This document shows, piece after piece, positions 12,277 through 24,736 of a DNA stretch of 64,000 nucleotides (positions are counted from its first letter, which is position 1; each line of letters begins with the position of its first letter). A model generated the notes under the pieces. The model saw nothing but the letters and a program-made list of their open reading frames with translations, ran no database searches and was not told the origin of the DNA. Source of the stretch: Scortum barcoo (taxonomy: Eukaryota; Chordata; Actinopteri; Centrarchiformes; Terapontidae); contig CM041538.1 in assembly GCA_023238725.1 (NCBI GenBank), forward strand, positions 12,956,880 through 13,020,879, given 5' to 3'. Both the position numbers and the translations under genes were made by a program.

Positions 12277-13622
12277 ATGACTGCAAATGTGATGGACAAC
12301 AGGCAGAAAAATACTGAAGACAAGCAGAAGAAGAAGATCTGATTGGATCATTTAAATCAGGCAAATGCTAAACCCGTAAATGTTTTTCTAAATGCCATGG
12401 ACTAAGAAGATTGTTGCCAGATAAGTTTTGTTGCGTCTCAGGAGCCAGGTTTGTTTTATTCCTTCCACCGAAGCCATCTTGGCACTACCCAAGCCCTCCT
12501 GACTGCAGAGGTTTACTTTTATTCCTCCATGTATTTCTCTCTCTGTCGCTCACACAGGCAACACACGCTGCACAGCACCACCATCTTCCTGTGTGACATG
12601 CTTCATGCGCCGCGGGATCCACTGCTGATAAGCAAACCCCCCACACCACAACCAAAAACTGATTTCAGGTCTCCAAAGCAGAACTGTCCACAGAGGACTA
12701 TCTCCACAAAGCTGCCACGCATGAGCTGGTGAGCTGTCTCATTGATCTGCCTTTCCTCACAGTCCAGCCTGGGCATTCGCTCTTGTTTGCTACGCCTTAG
12801 CGGGTCCACTTTGGAAAACATCACCCATGGGAGAGGTGGAGGAGATTTTAAAAAGCTATCTCACACTCTCCAAGAAATAAACTCTGGTTCCAGCCAGCCA
12901 CTGCAGGCTACACGCAGTGATGTCATCTAATAAAATGGAAATTGTATGCATGCTATGCAGGGGTAACGAGCAGGGCTTTACATATGGTGCCATGCACAGT
13001 GAAGTGAGGGAGGCTAATCTGGCATTGATGCTCACACATGCATTAATGTGGGTGTGCGTGAGTGTGAACATGTACCGCACATAAGTGAGAGCATGCATGC
13101 TTTCCCACGTCACGCCAAAGATACCTAGTGTGTAGATTCCAGATCCATGTTGTGAGAGTGTTAAAGGGTCAAAGTTCACAGCATCTTCATGGGATTGCCC
13201 CGCACCCAGCCGACATACACATACATATTTCTCCTTTTCAAATGCCACGAACACTTATATGAAATTATTTAGTCAAAGGCGATGATGAAGATTTTTGGAT
13301 AAAAGATCTTTTAGACCTAATATCAGTTCCGGTTGTTTGTTCTTAACTACTTTAAGATATTTTATACCCCACTGCTTCAATTACAAGTGTGAAAACATGA
13401 AAGTGGTGCATCACTCCCCCTCCTCCTCCCCATGTTGCTTTATTGTTTGTAGTATTTTGGCCTTGTGCCTCCACTGCTCCTGTAGGTGGGTGGATGGGTG
13501 TTGTCAGTAGTGTTTCAATGTTTTCTACCAGAGCTTTGGGACCTTTTTTGTGGGTTTAGGATCACATTGCCGTAATGGAATAGTTGCGCGGTGGGAAAGG
13601 TGGTGAGTCATGCCCCGTGTGA

Positions 13623-13637
13623 GTGTGTGTGTGTGTG
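13623..13637. repeat. Short (GT)n tract
   Basis: About seven GT dinucleotides within a longer G- and T-rich patch that extends to roughly 13695 (gtggggggttggatgggtg). Confidence 0.9.
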
Positions 13638-16600
13638 GGTGAGAGAAAATTAGTGTGGTGGGGGGTTGGATGGGTGAGCCCAGTTTGGGTGTGTGTTTCT
13701 GTTGTTTATGGCCATTTACATTAGTCATATGGACATATACCAAGTACTCACCAGTGTGTGGAATTCATGTGCACTTTACTGGGTTGCCGTTCCCAGTTTT
13801 GCCATCTTCCACCTCTTTTTTCAAGCGCTCAAGAGTGTTCATTCTGTCCTCCCCAACAAAGTTAATGATAAAAATGATACTGAAACTAGTTGAGTTAAGT
13901 GACACAATGAGGCAAACACAGTTTCCAGTTTATATTCTGCTGAAGCCACCAAAGTAGCGACTCAAATCACAGGATCACACAATCAAGTCACAAGAACGGT
14001 TGGAGAGAAGGTAACAAAACAGAAGATCAAAGAAACACTGCAAGGCCCTAAACAAGTATGACACAATTCCTGCAGGTGTTGCCTGCTTGCTGCATATGCC
14101 ATAGATTATGGCCCTCCAAGAAGTACCATATGCCGGTCTTTAGAGGGCTCTGCTTGTGCTCATGGGGTAACAATAGGAAACTTTCATTCTCATGCGACTA
14201 TTATTAGCTCCAAATTAGACAGGCAATCCTATGCTGAGGATTCCTTTCAAAAACTTCCCATGGGTGCACGCGCTTTGATTTGATTAAACTTGATCCCGGG
14301 CTCTCAGATGTCATTTAAGGCTCCTGGCGTCAGCATTATCTAGGTTATCAAGCAGACACAAAATGGGCACTTTTGTTGCATTTGCTGGCTGGCAAAGTTA
14401 AAGGTCAGAGATCAATGTTGTTTTTGATCTAAAGAGAGTTCTGCAAACTTGATATTATCTTGCAAGGCTTGCTATAAGCTCTTGAGTTGACTTAGTGACA
14501 CATAAACTGTGCACTCACACACACTATGTGAAAGCGAGGAAATCAATCTATGTTTACTGATAAGTGATGGGAACTGAAGTGTGTCATTGACCGTAACAGC
14601 TGCTCTATTTGTCAGAGGAGGGCTGTGTGCGATGCCCATGAAACTTCTTGGAGGAGGGTTAGCCTCTAGGCTGAGGATTTAAGATGTGATAAGGTAATTG
14701 CCCGATGTTTAGACAGAGGTATCATTGGTCCTCCATCTCTAGTTCACTGTCAAGGAGGTTAACGACTAGGAGCCCAGACACTGATAAAACATTTATACGG
14801 GACACCTAACCCCTTATATATCAAATGATCTCTGCAGCATAGGCCTCTGACTGTCCAGCTCATCTTACGTTTCTTCCACAATCCTGCACCCCTCATCAGC
14901 CTCCACTGTGTCCAGACCTTCACAGTACACATGGGAACAGTAAGCCTCTGGACGGCGCTCATATTTTTTTCATCATCTTTTTGGCATTTTCAAACAATGT
15001 GGGTTGGGGCTGCCACAGCATTATAAAGGGTATAAAACAGAAAACTTCCCCTCCCGGATTCTGATCATTTATGAGCAGACTCTTTTCAGCTGAGGACAAC
15101 TGCTTTAGCTGCTGTGGTGGGTGAGAAGCTGCATTCGCCATTACGTGTATGTTCAAAACCTTGAATCATTCAACTGTTATGAGCTTCACTTTGCCAGCCA
15201 ACATTGCCAAGGAAGCAAAACCTTTTTACCAGCATCCTGATATGTTGAAAGGCATAATCCGGAGAGGCTTTTATAAGCTTTTAAACTGATTGACCATATC
15301 GTCATGGCCCCTTAAGCTCCTCCCAGTGTGCCGGTTTTATGTGCAAGAGCTGGCCACTGAAAAAAGGGTGTGGGGTTACCATTTTGCCACAGGGTGAACC
15401 TGTACTTTGCCATAGTTCCTCCCCTGCTACTTCAACCTTTTAATTTGTATAATGCATTTAGAAACAAAGCCAAGACAATATAAAGAGTTTTACTTCCTCT
15501 GGTGCTTTTCCCCACAATCTACTTTCTAAATTGAAGGGAATAGGAGAATAGAAAGATGGATCAATAAATCCTTACCAGCAGTGGCCCCTGTAGCAAAGCT
15601 GCTCTGCCACATCCTGTAATAGTCATTCCCACAAGACCTTTTCACCTGCTACCTCCTTCATCTGTTCTCCATTGTTTTCCAGCGTTTCTCATCGGTGTTA
15701 CTATGGCATCGGTTGAATCAAGCAAAGGACAGCTAAGGTTTTGTTGCTAATCGTTACTGCCTAAAGGCACAGAGATAGGAATAAGCTGACACTTTATCTG
15801 GCATGTAGCCACTGGCGTTGTATGTGCTTATATTGTTCTCCAGTTGTTCTGCTCTAGTCTCCAGGGAGCTTTTTCATGCTTGATATGAACCTCAGGGTGT
15901 CTTTTAAAGATGATATTCCAGAGATCGATATGAATGAGTGTAGTCATTGGGGACATGGCCCTATTTGGAACAAGTGTACTGCAATGTAAGACTACGGGGT
16001 GAACTATGGGCAGTCAAACCACATGACAGGCTTCAGGTGCTGGTCTGGTTTCAATCTCAGATAAATAAATCACAGCTTAATACCTGTCCCATATAATTCC
16101 TCCATTACATCTGTGACTGGACTACTGTCTTGGAAGAGGGATAAACCAGAATGTGCATTGCATCTCAAGACAAAGAAAGTGAAAAAGAGGGATTGTTGTG
16201 GGGGCGGAGGGGCAGTAGCTTTGGATGAGAGGCCCAACGCTAGTGCTGGCAGACATAAAGGCTGGATCTGTCTCCTTCCCAGTTGCGCCTGTCCCTTTTC
16301 CAGCCTGGACAGGGGATAGAAGTCAGGGATTGGGTTACTCTGATTAGAAGATTGCACAGACTGACGCCCCGGGATAAAGGATGGGCAAGTCATGTTGGAT
16401 GTAACCCAAGCTAGTGACTAGTCTCTAGGTTAATTGGTAGGATTAGAGAGACAGGTGTTCATGGCTTGTTGAGGGAACGAGTTACACCTGAGACACAGGT
16501 ATTGATGGGCGTTTCAGCGTAGCATAAAATTGCTACATTAAGCGCTATTGTGTTTCTTAGTGAGCGTCCACGGATGCACTTAGAGGCAATCTTATACGGC

Positions 16601-17770
16601 TTAAGCATCCTTGCACATGCATCAAGCTGTACTCCTACAATGAAGTTGGCTGGTTTTGTCTTACATGCATATTTTAACACAAACTAATTCAGGTTTGCTT
16701 TAAAGTAGCTTTTACTCTTCCTCCACACAGACACAAAAACATTCTGCTCGAATTGTCCTGATCTGAAAGGCTAATGTTTTGGGAAGGAGAGGATTAAGAT
16801 AAGTCTTTAATTTGCAGCATCTTTCAGGCCTGTTGTGTACACAAGCCTTGGAGATTAGTCACTGGCAAACAACTGCTCAATTAAGAAGTGAAGATAAAGT
16901 TGCATTGGGGGTCCAAATACTTGCAGAAAGCAATATAAACAAAACAGGTTGCTACACTTACAGTCGACGTGTAAGGGGGTAATTAAAGGCTCTCTCTAAC
17001 TGCTTACTCTGGCTGGTTTACTGCCACCAAAGGAAGATATACAAATCCATTATACTTCTGCTTTAACCACAGTTCTGGGCAACAACAGATGTGTTGAATA
17101 TTGAGGCGTAACCGACCTTTTGCTGAAAACCTCTGTACTTAGTAACTATGACTACCAGGCTTTCTCTTCATCCTCACCTGAAACTAAACACCTGAACAAA
17201 GCCTGTGAAAGGAGACCGTGACCAGGCTACAAAGAGGCCATTTGGTCAAGCTGGACTAGCACTATGCCTGAGGGTCCTGCTCTGTTTTGGCCAGACGTTG
17301 TTGTCTGGCCATGTTTCCTCGTCCGTGCCCCTCCTCTGTTACCAAACCTCCACTTTTCCACCCTCTGCCTTTTCTCCTATGTAACTCTTCTCTTTCCAAA
17401 ACCTGGTGAATTCCAAGGCCCTTGCCAGGTGCAGTTGACAGCGGTGAAACACACTGCTACAGTCCATTCGTAACCTCAGCTGGATAGCATGGATCTGGGA
17501 GAAAAGAGAAAGAGGCCCTTTCACCATTTTCCTTAGATGCCTTGCTTCTGTCTCTCTTTCACCCCACTGGTCCCGTATGGGCCTTTTAAAACTTCCTAAC
17601 AGGTTTACAGCATGGTAGATTCTTTTAACATTACATTACACCACAGGAGCCCTGGCATGCTGCCTTTAAACTGAAGGGGGAAAAAAAGGAAAAATGACAG
17701 AAAGTGAGGTGGCTGTGGCCTAAAACTCTCAACCCCACTCAGAAACGAGTGGCTCTGTGTTTCTCTGCAG

Positions 17771-17997
17771 CCAACAATGGAAGCCATGGCTACATCTTGA
17801 TAATCCCTGCCATATTTTATGTGCTCATTAAGTATGGATTCATAATCGTGTTAAGAGCTCGGCGGGATGAGCCAACACAACGAGGAAGGAGGTGGAGCCT
17901 TTGTGTAAACAAGCACCTTGCATTAGCTCATCTTTCATTGCGAGGACCTAGTCCTGGGAGTTTATTAAATAGCTGTGCTACAATGAATGAATTATGA
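17771..17997 (+). promoter_or_regulatory. Dense unique block: possible regulatory element
   Basis: A strong acceptor-like TGTGTTTCTCTGCAG ends at 17770. One following frame stays open to 17997 and begins with a hydrophobic run (YILIIPAIFYVLIKYGFIIV) and then a basic stretch. That could suggest a membrane-segment exon, but no donor or family match is evident. The same block holds a forkhead-type word (TGTAAACAAGC), ATTAGCTCAT and TCATTGCGAGG, a texture equally consistent with a non-coding enhancer. I favour regulatory DNA, with low confidence. Confidence 0.22.
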
Positions 17998-18539
17998 AGA
18001 TAGTAATAGACTTAGGTGTGTATCACATGTCAGTATTTACACGTGTGTGTGGGTTAAGCTCTGCCTGGGACTGTGTGCTTCATGCTTTTATCAACAGAAT
18101 TACAGAGACACAGAAATACTCTTATTTTATGTGAAATGTCTCACTATGCTTTAATGCCACCTTTAAACATAATGCAATACAATTAAACACCACTGCAAAA
18201 TACAGCCTCTAAAAGCTGAATGAGCACCTCTCTTTCACAGTGTCAACAAAAGCTGAAAGTGATACGCTTAATGCAGTACAGTGTTGTACTGCACTGAATG
18301 TACCTACTGTGAGTGTACCTAATAAACCTCTAAGTCAGTCAGTGACATCATTTAATGTGAAGTTCATGAGAGGTAAATAGTAAATACCTTTCCTGTCTCC
18401 AGATAAGAGCTTAAACCAAGTACACTTCTGTACTTTTCCACCAATTCTTAATCCTTGGTGCCTTTGAGGACATTTCTCAATCTTATGAACTTTTCTCAAA
18501 CACCCCTATCTGATTTGTCATGCTCAGAAATTCCCATTT
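17998..18539. other. Non-coding stretch, no gene seen
   Basis: AT-rich unique-looking sequence. It contains a short hairpin at 18272-18293. The phrase GTGTACCTAATAAAC near 18312 resembles, from memory, the end of a dispersed fish repeat, but no full element is delimited. Confidence 0.5.
18272..18293. repeat. 9-bp inverted repeat (short hairpin)
   Basis: TGCAGTACA, a four-base GTGT loop, then the exact reverse complement TGTACTGCA. The stem does not extend further on either side, so it is far too short for a pre-microRNA. Confidence 0.85.
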
Positions 18540-18730
18540 TCCTCATATCTGATAGGCGGTTGACAGCTATGAGCCTCGTAATGATTGGTCGAGAGAGGCT
18601 CTGTTTAACAGGCGATCAGTATGCTCAGTGATGGGTGAGGATTCCATTAGGGGGAAATTAGGAAACTCAAGAATAGGAGTAGCAATAACGGCTGATATTA
18701 GACCTCTAAATCATCTGGCTCTCAAACCTT
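18540..18730. promoter_or_regulatory. Possible conserved non-coding element
   Basis: Unique, non-coding and compact in texture. It includes GGTTGACAGCTATG, TAATGATTGGTCG (CCAAT-type on the reverse strand) and CTAAATCATCTGG. No repeat or open frame explains it. Conservation is untested. Confidence 0.22.
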
Positions 18731-19085
18731 ATAGCTGCCCAATCCTTCCTGTCTGCCCCTGTCTCTCCGTTTCTTCCTCTCTCTCCCGCTTGCTCTTGTC
18801 TTTGAGACCTTGTCAGATTGAAAGAGCTCAATCAGTCAGCTTGTTCTCTGTGGACTCCCGGCCTGGCTGTTGATAAATCAAGGCCTATTCTCTCAAGGCA
18901 CCAAAACACGCATAGAGAGGAGAACACACTATCTACACTGTCTGGACTAGGGACTTGTGTTATTAATTTTGCAGAGGGCCTCTGCAGAGAGCCTCAAAGC
19001 TGTGGGAGATTATGTGCAAGTCCACTAGTGTGTGTGTCAAATGTGTGTATGTGCATGTGTGGATGTGTCCATATCTGATCCTGAC
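18731..19085. other. Non-coding stretch, no gene seen
   Basis: Pyrimidine-rich patch (about 18745-18800) followed by a TG-rich patch (about 19028-19070). No gene recognised. Confidence 0.55.
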
Positions 19086-19487
19086 AAAAAGAGCTGGTAG
19101 ACCAACCTCCATATATGGCCACAAGACTTTTGAACTCCTTGTATTTGCACCATCAATACTATTTTGCACCCCCTGCACCTTATAATATTAACACATCTAC
19201 TGTCAACAGTATTACCTGTATTCTATTGTATATTTAGTTTATTTAATATTAATTTTTAAATCAAATCATATTTATACATTATTAACAATACATTATTATA
19301 TGTTATAATATAATATTATTTATATATATATATAATATATATTTTAGGTTTTATTGTATTCCTTTTTTTTCTTCTAAATATTTTTGAGTATTTTTTGGAG
19401 GGACTCTGTAAGTTAAGAATGTACTTGCCAGTGATTGCTCGATATAATTGTTGTGCAAATGACAATAAATTCCTGAATCTCAAATAT
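19086..19487 (+). mobile_element. 3' tail of a non-LTR retrotransposon (LINE fragment)
   Basis: The stretch opens with a degraded coding-like part ending in ACTTTTGAACTCCTTG. It then has the phrase TATTTTGCACCCCCTGCAC, a long AT-rich segment (19190-19400), and TGTGCAAATGACAATAAATT followed by CCTGAATCTCA. A tail of the form GTGCAATGACAATAAA..CTGAATCT is typical of fish LINE 3' untranslated ends. I cannot assign the clade. Only the 3' end is present, as expected for 5'-truncated insertions, and the AT-rich middle has probably expanded. The left boundary is approximate. Confidence 0.6.
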
Positions 19488-21230
19488 ATCCACATCCCAC
19501 TTACAGCCATGACAAAATTGAATTTTGTTATAAAAGAAAAAAGACAGACAAGAAAGAAAGAGACCACGTTGACATATAAAGAAACAGAAAATAACTGGTC
19601 TAAATCAATTATTATTATTATTACTTACTGGAAAAAATAGATTATGTGCTCTACAGTTTTGTTAGCTTTAGACACTGTTACACAAGAGCAGTTTTGGTGT
19701 GCAATGGGATAACTTAGAGGTAATTTGGCCTTAATCTGCCACCATCACATCTGGCTATACTGTATTATTTAATAATGGCCTCCATACTGTTTTACCCTGG
19801 AGCCAAGGTTGACATTTGCCCACATAACTATAGTCACTAGATCATTTAGAGCATGTTGGTACTCACCAAAGTAACTGCTTAGATCTGGGAACACATCAAC
19901 ATTGCTCCAGTGCCATCCAATAGGGGAAGAAACATTGGCGGATCAAATTATAAAACAGTTTGTTAAAAAACAGTTGAGCTGGATTATTTAAGACTCTTTT
20001 ATGGAGCTAAAATATAACACTCAAAATGTTGCTCATAACCTCTTATAATACAGGAAAACAATGTGGTTAACGTGATTGTTTTAAAGCTGTATGATTATCC
20101 GATTGCTCATCTGATCCTGACAAACTAGACTTTTCTTTTCAGCAATGTTTCCAGATCTCAGCAATTCATTTAGTGAGTCATCATTATAAGAGGATAATGG
20201 CCAAAACACAAAAATAATCCGGCATGTTTTTAATGTATTTATCCACTAGTGACCCTGTTATTACTCATATCTTACTCATATCTTGAGCATTTGTACATTT
20301 ACCCAATCATTTCTCAACCATGCCATTTTTAAAAAACTTTTATCCATATTTCAATGAGGCAAGTGCTTTTATGGGGATTAATGAGGGGGGGTTGTTTCAT
20401 GAGTTTTACATGATGGCAGGAGGCCTATGGGTGCGTGACATGGGGTTTGATGCTGGGTTTGCTTTCTTCAGAGCAAGACCCTTTGGTTCAGGTCAGTGAG
20501 CATACAAGCGCCACAACAAAGCAGCAACGCTTAGCAAGACCAACTCTCTGCGGGTCCCCTTAATGTTGTCACATGCATGACATGGCAGAAATCTAGACCA
20601 GATAGACAGACAGCTATGCAGCAATTCTATGCAGATGATGGCTGACAATGAAACAGTAGTCAGTGTCATAATTCTAACTAGTTTGTGTAGATGTAGACAT
20701 CTTTTTACATGTTAATTTACTTCAACTTCTGCAATATAAACCAAACTTGTTTGCATGGAATGATTTACTGATGGCTGCAATACTGCAGTACTTACAAAAT
20801 TACAAAATAAATAAATATATTTTCAATTAATTTCTTCTGAATTTCAAATGTTGAATATACAAGGCACCAACAACATCTAGGCTATAAAAAGATTAACTTG
20901 ATGTGGCTCTACAACCATCCAGTAACTTTAATTATAGGTAAAAGTAAAAATTGTCAGTCAGTTGTTCAAGAGCATGTACTCTATTTCTCCAGAGTGAAGG
21001 ACCTCCACTGTGGCTTCTACAGGCTATATTAAATTGCCTATATCCCTGTATAAGAATATGAAGAAAGTTTAATGTAATTCTCATAATAAGACCCAACTCC
21101 AGTGTAATTTAATAGTACTTAAATGAGAGAAAATATTTCTCAACAGCGCTAAATTGGTGACCTTTCCTACCTCAACCCCACCCCTGTAATATCTAAGCTT
21201 GTGCCAGTTACCACATTTAACCCTCACAAT
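19488..21230. other. Non-coding stretch, no gene seen
   Basis: AT-rich unique-looking DNA. On the plus strand an acceptor-like TTTGCTTTCTTCAG (to 20471) and a donor-like CAG|GTCAGTGAG (20489-20500) lie 20 nt apart. Other weak splice-like words occur near 20144 and 20173. None defines a convincing exon. Confidence 0.55.
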
Positions 21231-21800
21231 GGCGTCACAGGGAGAGCTGCCTACTGCTAATGCAAGAAAATGAAAAGACCTTATGCGGCATCATATTGAA
21301 AAAGACATTTTTTCGAACTCATAAACATGAGGATATTTAGGAATTTCCTTTGGCCTCAAAAACTAAAGGTACTTTGTTCTAGAGCTGAAGCGTATCCTGA
21401 CCTAAGGGGAGAGTTTTAATAGTGCGAGAAGAGAAACACATTTTAAACCGCTGCAAATGCAATTGAGGAGGAAGAATTTGATTAAGAGGGTGGTAATCGA
21501 GTCAGTGTGCTATAACCAGAGGCTTGGTGCTGCGAACCGCTATTGCACAAGTGTAACGAGAGTGAATTTAACACCCGGCATGGGCATTTTTGTTAATCCA
21601 GCTTTGTAATTTAGTCCTTCCTCCCCCATCTTTCAATTATCATTATCATAAAATGAAGTGAGGCCTGAGAAGCTCTACGCGCAGCTCTACGAAGTTTTTA
21701 ATTACCCGCTCCAAAGCTTTGTGTTTTCATCTCTATTAAAGATGAATTTTGAGGTTTTCCACAAAGTCATTTGGAGCCCCTTTTCTGCTTAGAAATACGG
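21231..21800. promoter_or_regulatory. Possible conserved non-coding block
   Basis: About 570 bp of non-repetitive, non-coding sequence rich in homeodomain-type ATTA/TAAT words (TTTTTAATTACCCGC, TCAATTATCATTATC, GTTAATCC). It also has compact GC-containing words such as GAACCGCTATTGCAC and CTACGCGCAGC. Stops interrupt all frames. This texture is typical of developmental enhancers in vertebrate gene deserts, but I cannot align it. Confidence 0.35.
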
Positions 21801-22310
21801 TGGGTTGATCAGACGTAATCAGTGAAATACTGAGCGGAGATGACGTTTAGTTTTAAAGCTAGTAGAGTGTGTCTTAGTCATTTTCATCTCACTCGGCAAA
21901 TATTCAATTGCAATTAATAATATATGGTGCCTGTACATGAACAGAGCCATACATTTGTATCTGAAAAGCAAAATATACAGTTGTCAGTCAATTCACAGCG
22001 CATTTCACTTCTATGTGCCTGCAATATAACTCCATGTTATGTACACAGCATTTTTATCCATGTGTGCATGAACAGTCAAGAATTTCTCTTGTATCAAATA
22101 ACAATAAAAAAATCACTATTTAAGGGGCAGAGGCCAGTGACAACATGGCAATTTGCTTTCACACCGTTAGTCGAGAGTTTCATACAGTATGAACAATTAG
22201 GCTAATTCTAACCTCAGGCATTTTCCTCTATGCACCTACTAACATCTTTCAGTTCAAGTCATTGTTAATAAGCTTCCCTGATGGTATAACTTATGATAAA
22301 ATGCAGCAAT
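21801..22310. other. Non-coding stretch, no gene seen
   Basis: AT-rich sequence with a chance open frame of 93 codons (21924-22205). Nothing recognisable. Confidence 0.55.
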
Positions 22311-22720
22311 ACCGAGCTGGGTTCACGGGGGCCAATCGTTAAGGAGATGAAATCAACTCTTCTGGGAGACGGGGAGACCTAAATTGCTCTTTTAATTCAT
22401 TAACAAGCAGATGTAGTCCATCCATATTCAGCTCCCAATGGGGACTTACCAACCTAGGTAGGGGTTAAAGGGTATTCTGCAGAGGAAGCCGCCAGCTCGC
22501 TGACCCACCACTCATCAGGCTCGCTGTGTGGGAACTATCAATCAGGCTTCCACAGCCCCCACAGAAGGGCTCATCTTAATTGTGGCTTGGGTCTTCATCA
22601 AATATGGATACAGAGACCTCCCAGTAATGTCTTAATTACTTAAGAAGAGGACAGCTCGGCTCAGCATGCTGATCAGCCTGTCTGGGCCCGTAGGCAACGA
22701 GAGGCAACTCCAAGGATGGA
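22311..22720. promoter_or_regulatory. Possible conserved non-coding block
   Basis: A dense, non-repetitive 400-bp block. Words include GGCCAATCGTTAAGG, TTTTAATTCATTAAC, ATCAATCAGGC, CTTAATTGTGGC, AATATGGATAC and TCTTAATTACTTAAG, mixing homeodomain cores with GC-rich spacers. It contains the 22450-22476 candidate microexon on the minus strand. The appearance is that of an enhancer-type element; conservation is not tested. Confidence 0.35.
22450..22476 (-). other. Candidate 27-nt microexon
   Basis: On the minus strand, GGCTTCCTCTGCAG is followed by 27 nt and then the donor TTG|GTAAGTCCCC. Length is a multiple of three. With one base carried in, the segment reads IPFNPYLG and leaves two bases over. 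In-frame microexons of this size exist in neuronal genes (general knowledge), but no partner exons were found here. A chance coincidence within an enhancer-like block is at least as likely. Confidence 0.12.
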
Positions 22721-23664
22721 AAGATCTCTCTCACTCTGTTCTCCTGCTTCCTCCATCCCTAACTCCCATCCTGTCTGCATTGATCTCATCAGCATGGATG
22801 CTTGCTGACAGGAAATCAATCTGAGAGTCTTCTTAATAAAGGCCCCAGAATCATTTCAGTTCCTTCTCTATGCTCCATGTATTATGCCTCAGACTGCGGT
22901 TGTCTCGCTCATCTTCGGGTTGGTAAATCTGTATCTGGAAGACCTCAAGAGGGTCTACAGACACAGCTGCTGCTGGTTTTGAGAAAGGTTCAAATTACCT
23001 GGGATTTAAATTAAATACTGAGAGTTTCACAGATGGTCAAACTGATCTTTAGTTTGTATACTTCTGCTTTGTGGCAGGATTATTTTATTTTTTATTTTTT
23101 TAAAAACATTTATTATCAAGGAAATAGCAATAGCAAGGTGAGAACTTATAAATAAGCAATAAACTGCTTATTCATTTGGCACAAGATAGCTCCTTTAATA
23201 TCTCATATCGCCTTTAAAAAAGCATATATTTATATTGATACAAACTGATCGTCGATTAGAGGGATCGTATTAGTTGCAGATGTGTTCTTGCCATGCAGCA
23301 CAATGATTTGCTAGCTTTGTTTAATTGGTTGCTGTGCCAACCCCTGGTTTCCAGGGAACTAGTTGACAGTCTGGATGTTTTAATTGATGTGCCTAATTGA
23401 TAATATCCTTTTTTTTTCTGTGTATACTACTTTGCTCAGACAAGTAACGACACATTTTTTTTCTTTATGATGGTTTTCAATGGCAACAATATTTCAAAAA
23501 TCAAAACATACAACATTTTACCACATGTATATGTATATGCATGTTTCTAATAGTTTTTTCTTTAATCAGTAATAATTAGAACGTAGTACAAGTAGTATTT
23601 TCCTAAAAACATTAATGGATGCAAAAATGATACGAGATTCTAACTTACTCCATGCCCCTTGACT
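22721..23664. other. Non-coding stretch, no gene seen
   Basis: Unique-looking AT-rich sequence with T runs near 23082-23103 and 23409-23418. No gene recognised. Confidence 0.55.
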
Positions 23665-23684
23665 TTAACCCTCATGTTGTGTTC
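23665..23684 (+). repeat. Left terminal inverted repeat of the piggyBac-type element
   Basis: TTAA target duplication followed by 16 bases identical, in reverse complement, to the right end at 25349-25368. Confidence 0.9.
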
Positions 23685-23700
23685 ATTTCATGCTAAGAAT

Positions 23701-23725
23701 TTTGTGTTCCCGTTCAAAAATGACC
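23701..23725 (+). repeat. Subterminal motif copy 1 (left, outer)
   Basis: TTTGTGTTCCCGTTCAAAA followed by ATGACC. It matches the three other copies inside the same element and lies 37 bp inside the left end. Confidence 0.75.
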
Positions 23726-24061
23726 GTTCCATTAAGACTCATCATAAAAACTGTGATAATACATACATTAACACTATTTGTTGTGTTGTTAGATTTTTTT
23801 TATCAACTTAAATTCTTGTGAACATTACAAGTTTTGAATTTCTATTTGTTATTCATGGCCTGTATGCCTCATTGATCTGAGCTTAATACATCTTGAATTT
23901 GAGTTCTAAAAAACATAATTTCTGGATTATTTTGACTTTAAGAACTAATCAGATGAAACATAGAATACTGTTTATCACAGACTACTTTGGGTCAAAGGTT
24001 ATCAACGACATTTGTTTTGAAACCATTTAAAATTTTTAAACAGTCACATAAAGTAACACCT

Positions 24062-24086
24062 TTTGTGTTCCTCATCAAAAGTGACC
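24062..24086 (+). repeat. Subterminal motif copy 2 (left, inner)
   Basis: TTTGTGTTCCTCATCAAAAG followed by TGACC. Same orientation as copy 1 and about 360 bp further in. Confidence 0.75.
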
Positions 24087-24717
24087 AGGAAGATTTTATT
24101 TGTGTACAAAGGAAATTATCCCAACACTTAACAATTTCACAATATTTCCAAGATCAATATCTTAATACATTAAAGAACAACTGTTGTAATATGAGCACTA
24201 TAAAATGGTTTAATACTTATAATCCGCTAGAGGGTAGCTGTTTGTAAGAGATGCTTTTTCCCGGGGTTTTCCCTCTCGTGTTGTTTTGCCTCCGTGTTTC
24301 ACATTTTGAGCAGTGTGAGCCTCGGTGTACAAGAGAATGCCTTTTGCAAGTTATAGATGAAGCTCATATGAGCAACAGTAAGTTGTCGAGTGGATCTTTT
24401 TCAAAGCCGAAGTTACCACAACAACTAACAAGAACCATGACATTACAATGTTCATCAGTCTATCAGTTTTCTTTTCTGATAACAGAAAAAAACTGAAAAC
24501 TGATATAAAATCAGGCTTCTAAATTTGGTGGAGTGGGTTAACTCAAACTTCAAGTGGTGTTTTTTCTCATGCACATGTTGGACAATATGTGCAGATTGTT
24601 GCATGCACCTTGCAAATACATGCATTGCATTTATGGCACATTAAGCTTGTTTTCACATCATTTATTTCTTGCTCTGGATTATATCCTGTCATCTTCAGCT
24701 TATGACACTTCCTCCTC

Positions 24718-24736
24718 TAATAATAATAATAATAAT
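24718..24736. repeat. (TAA)n microsatellite inside the piggyBac-type element
   Basis: About six TAA repeats grading into TATAT. Confidence 0.95.

Larger units (their letters stand above)
11771..17760. other. Long non-coding stretch
   Basis: No gene is supported in these 6 kb. Open frames stay below about 135 codons; the largest (12856-13254 minus) is driven partly by a CA-rich segment. The stretch includes a perfect inverted repeat at 12248-12276 and a short (GT)n at 13623-13637. Otherwise it is unique-looking sequence with no transposon that I recognise. Confidence 0.55.

Noticed and set aside
18272..18293. microRNA precursor hairpin
   Set aside because: The stem is only 9 bp with a 4-nt loop and does not extend.
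20472..20491. 20-nt microexon between an acceptor-like and a donor-like site
   Set aside because: Not a multiple of three, no partner exons, and splice-like pairs at this spacing are expected by chance.
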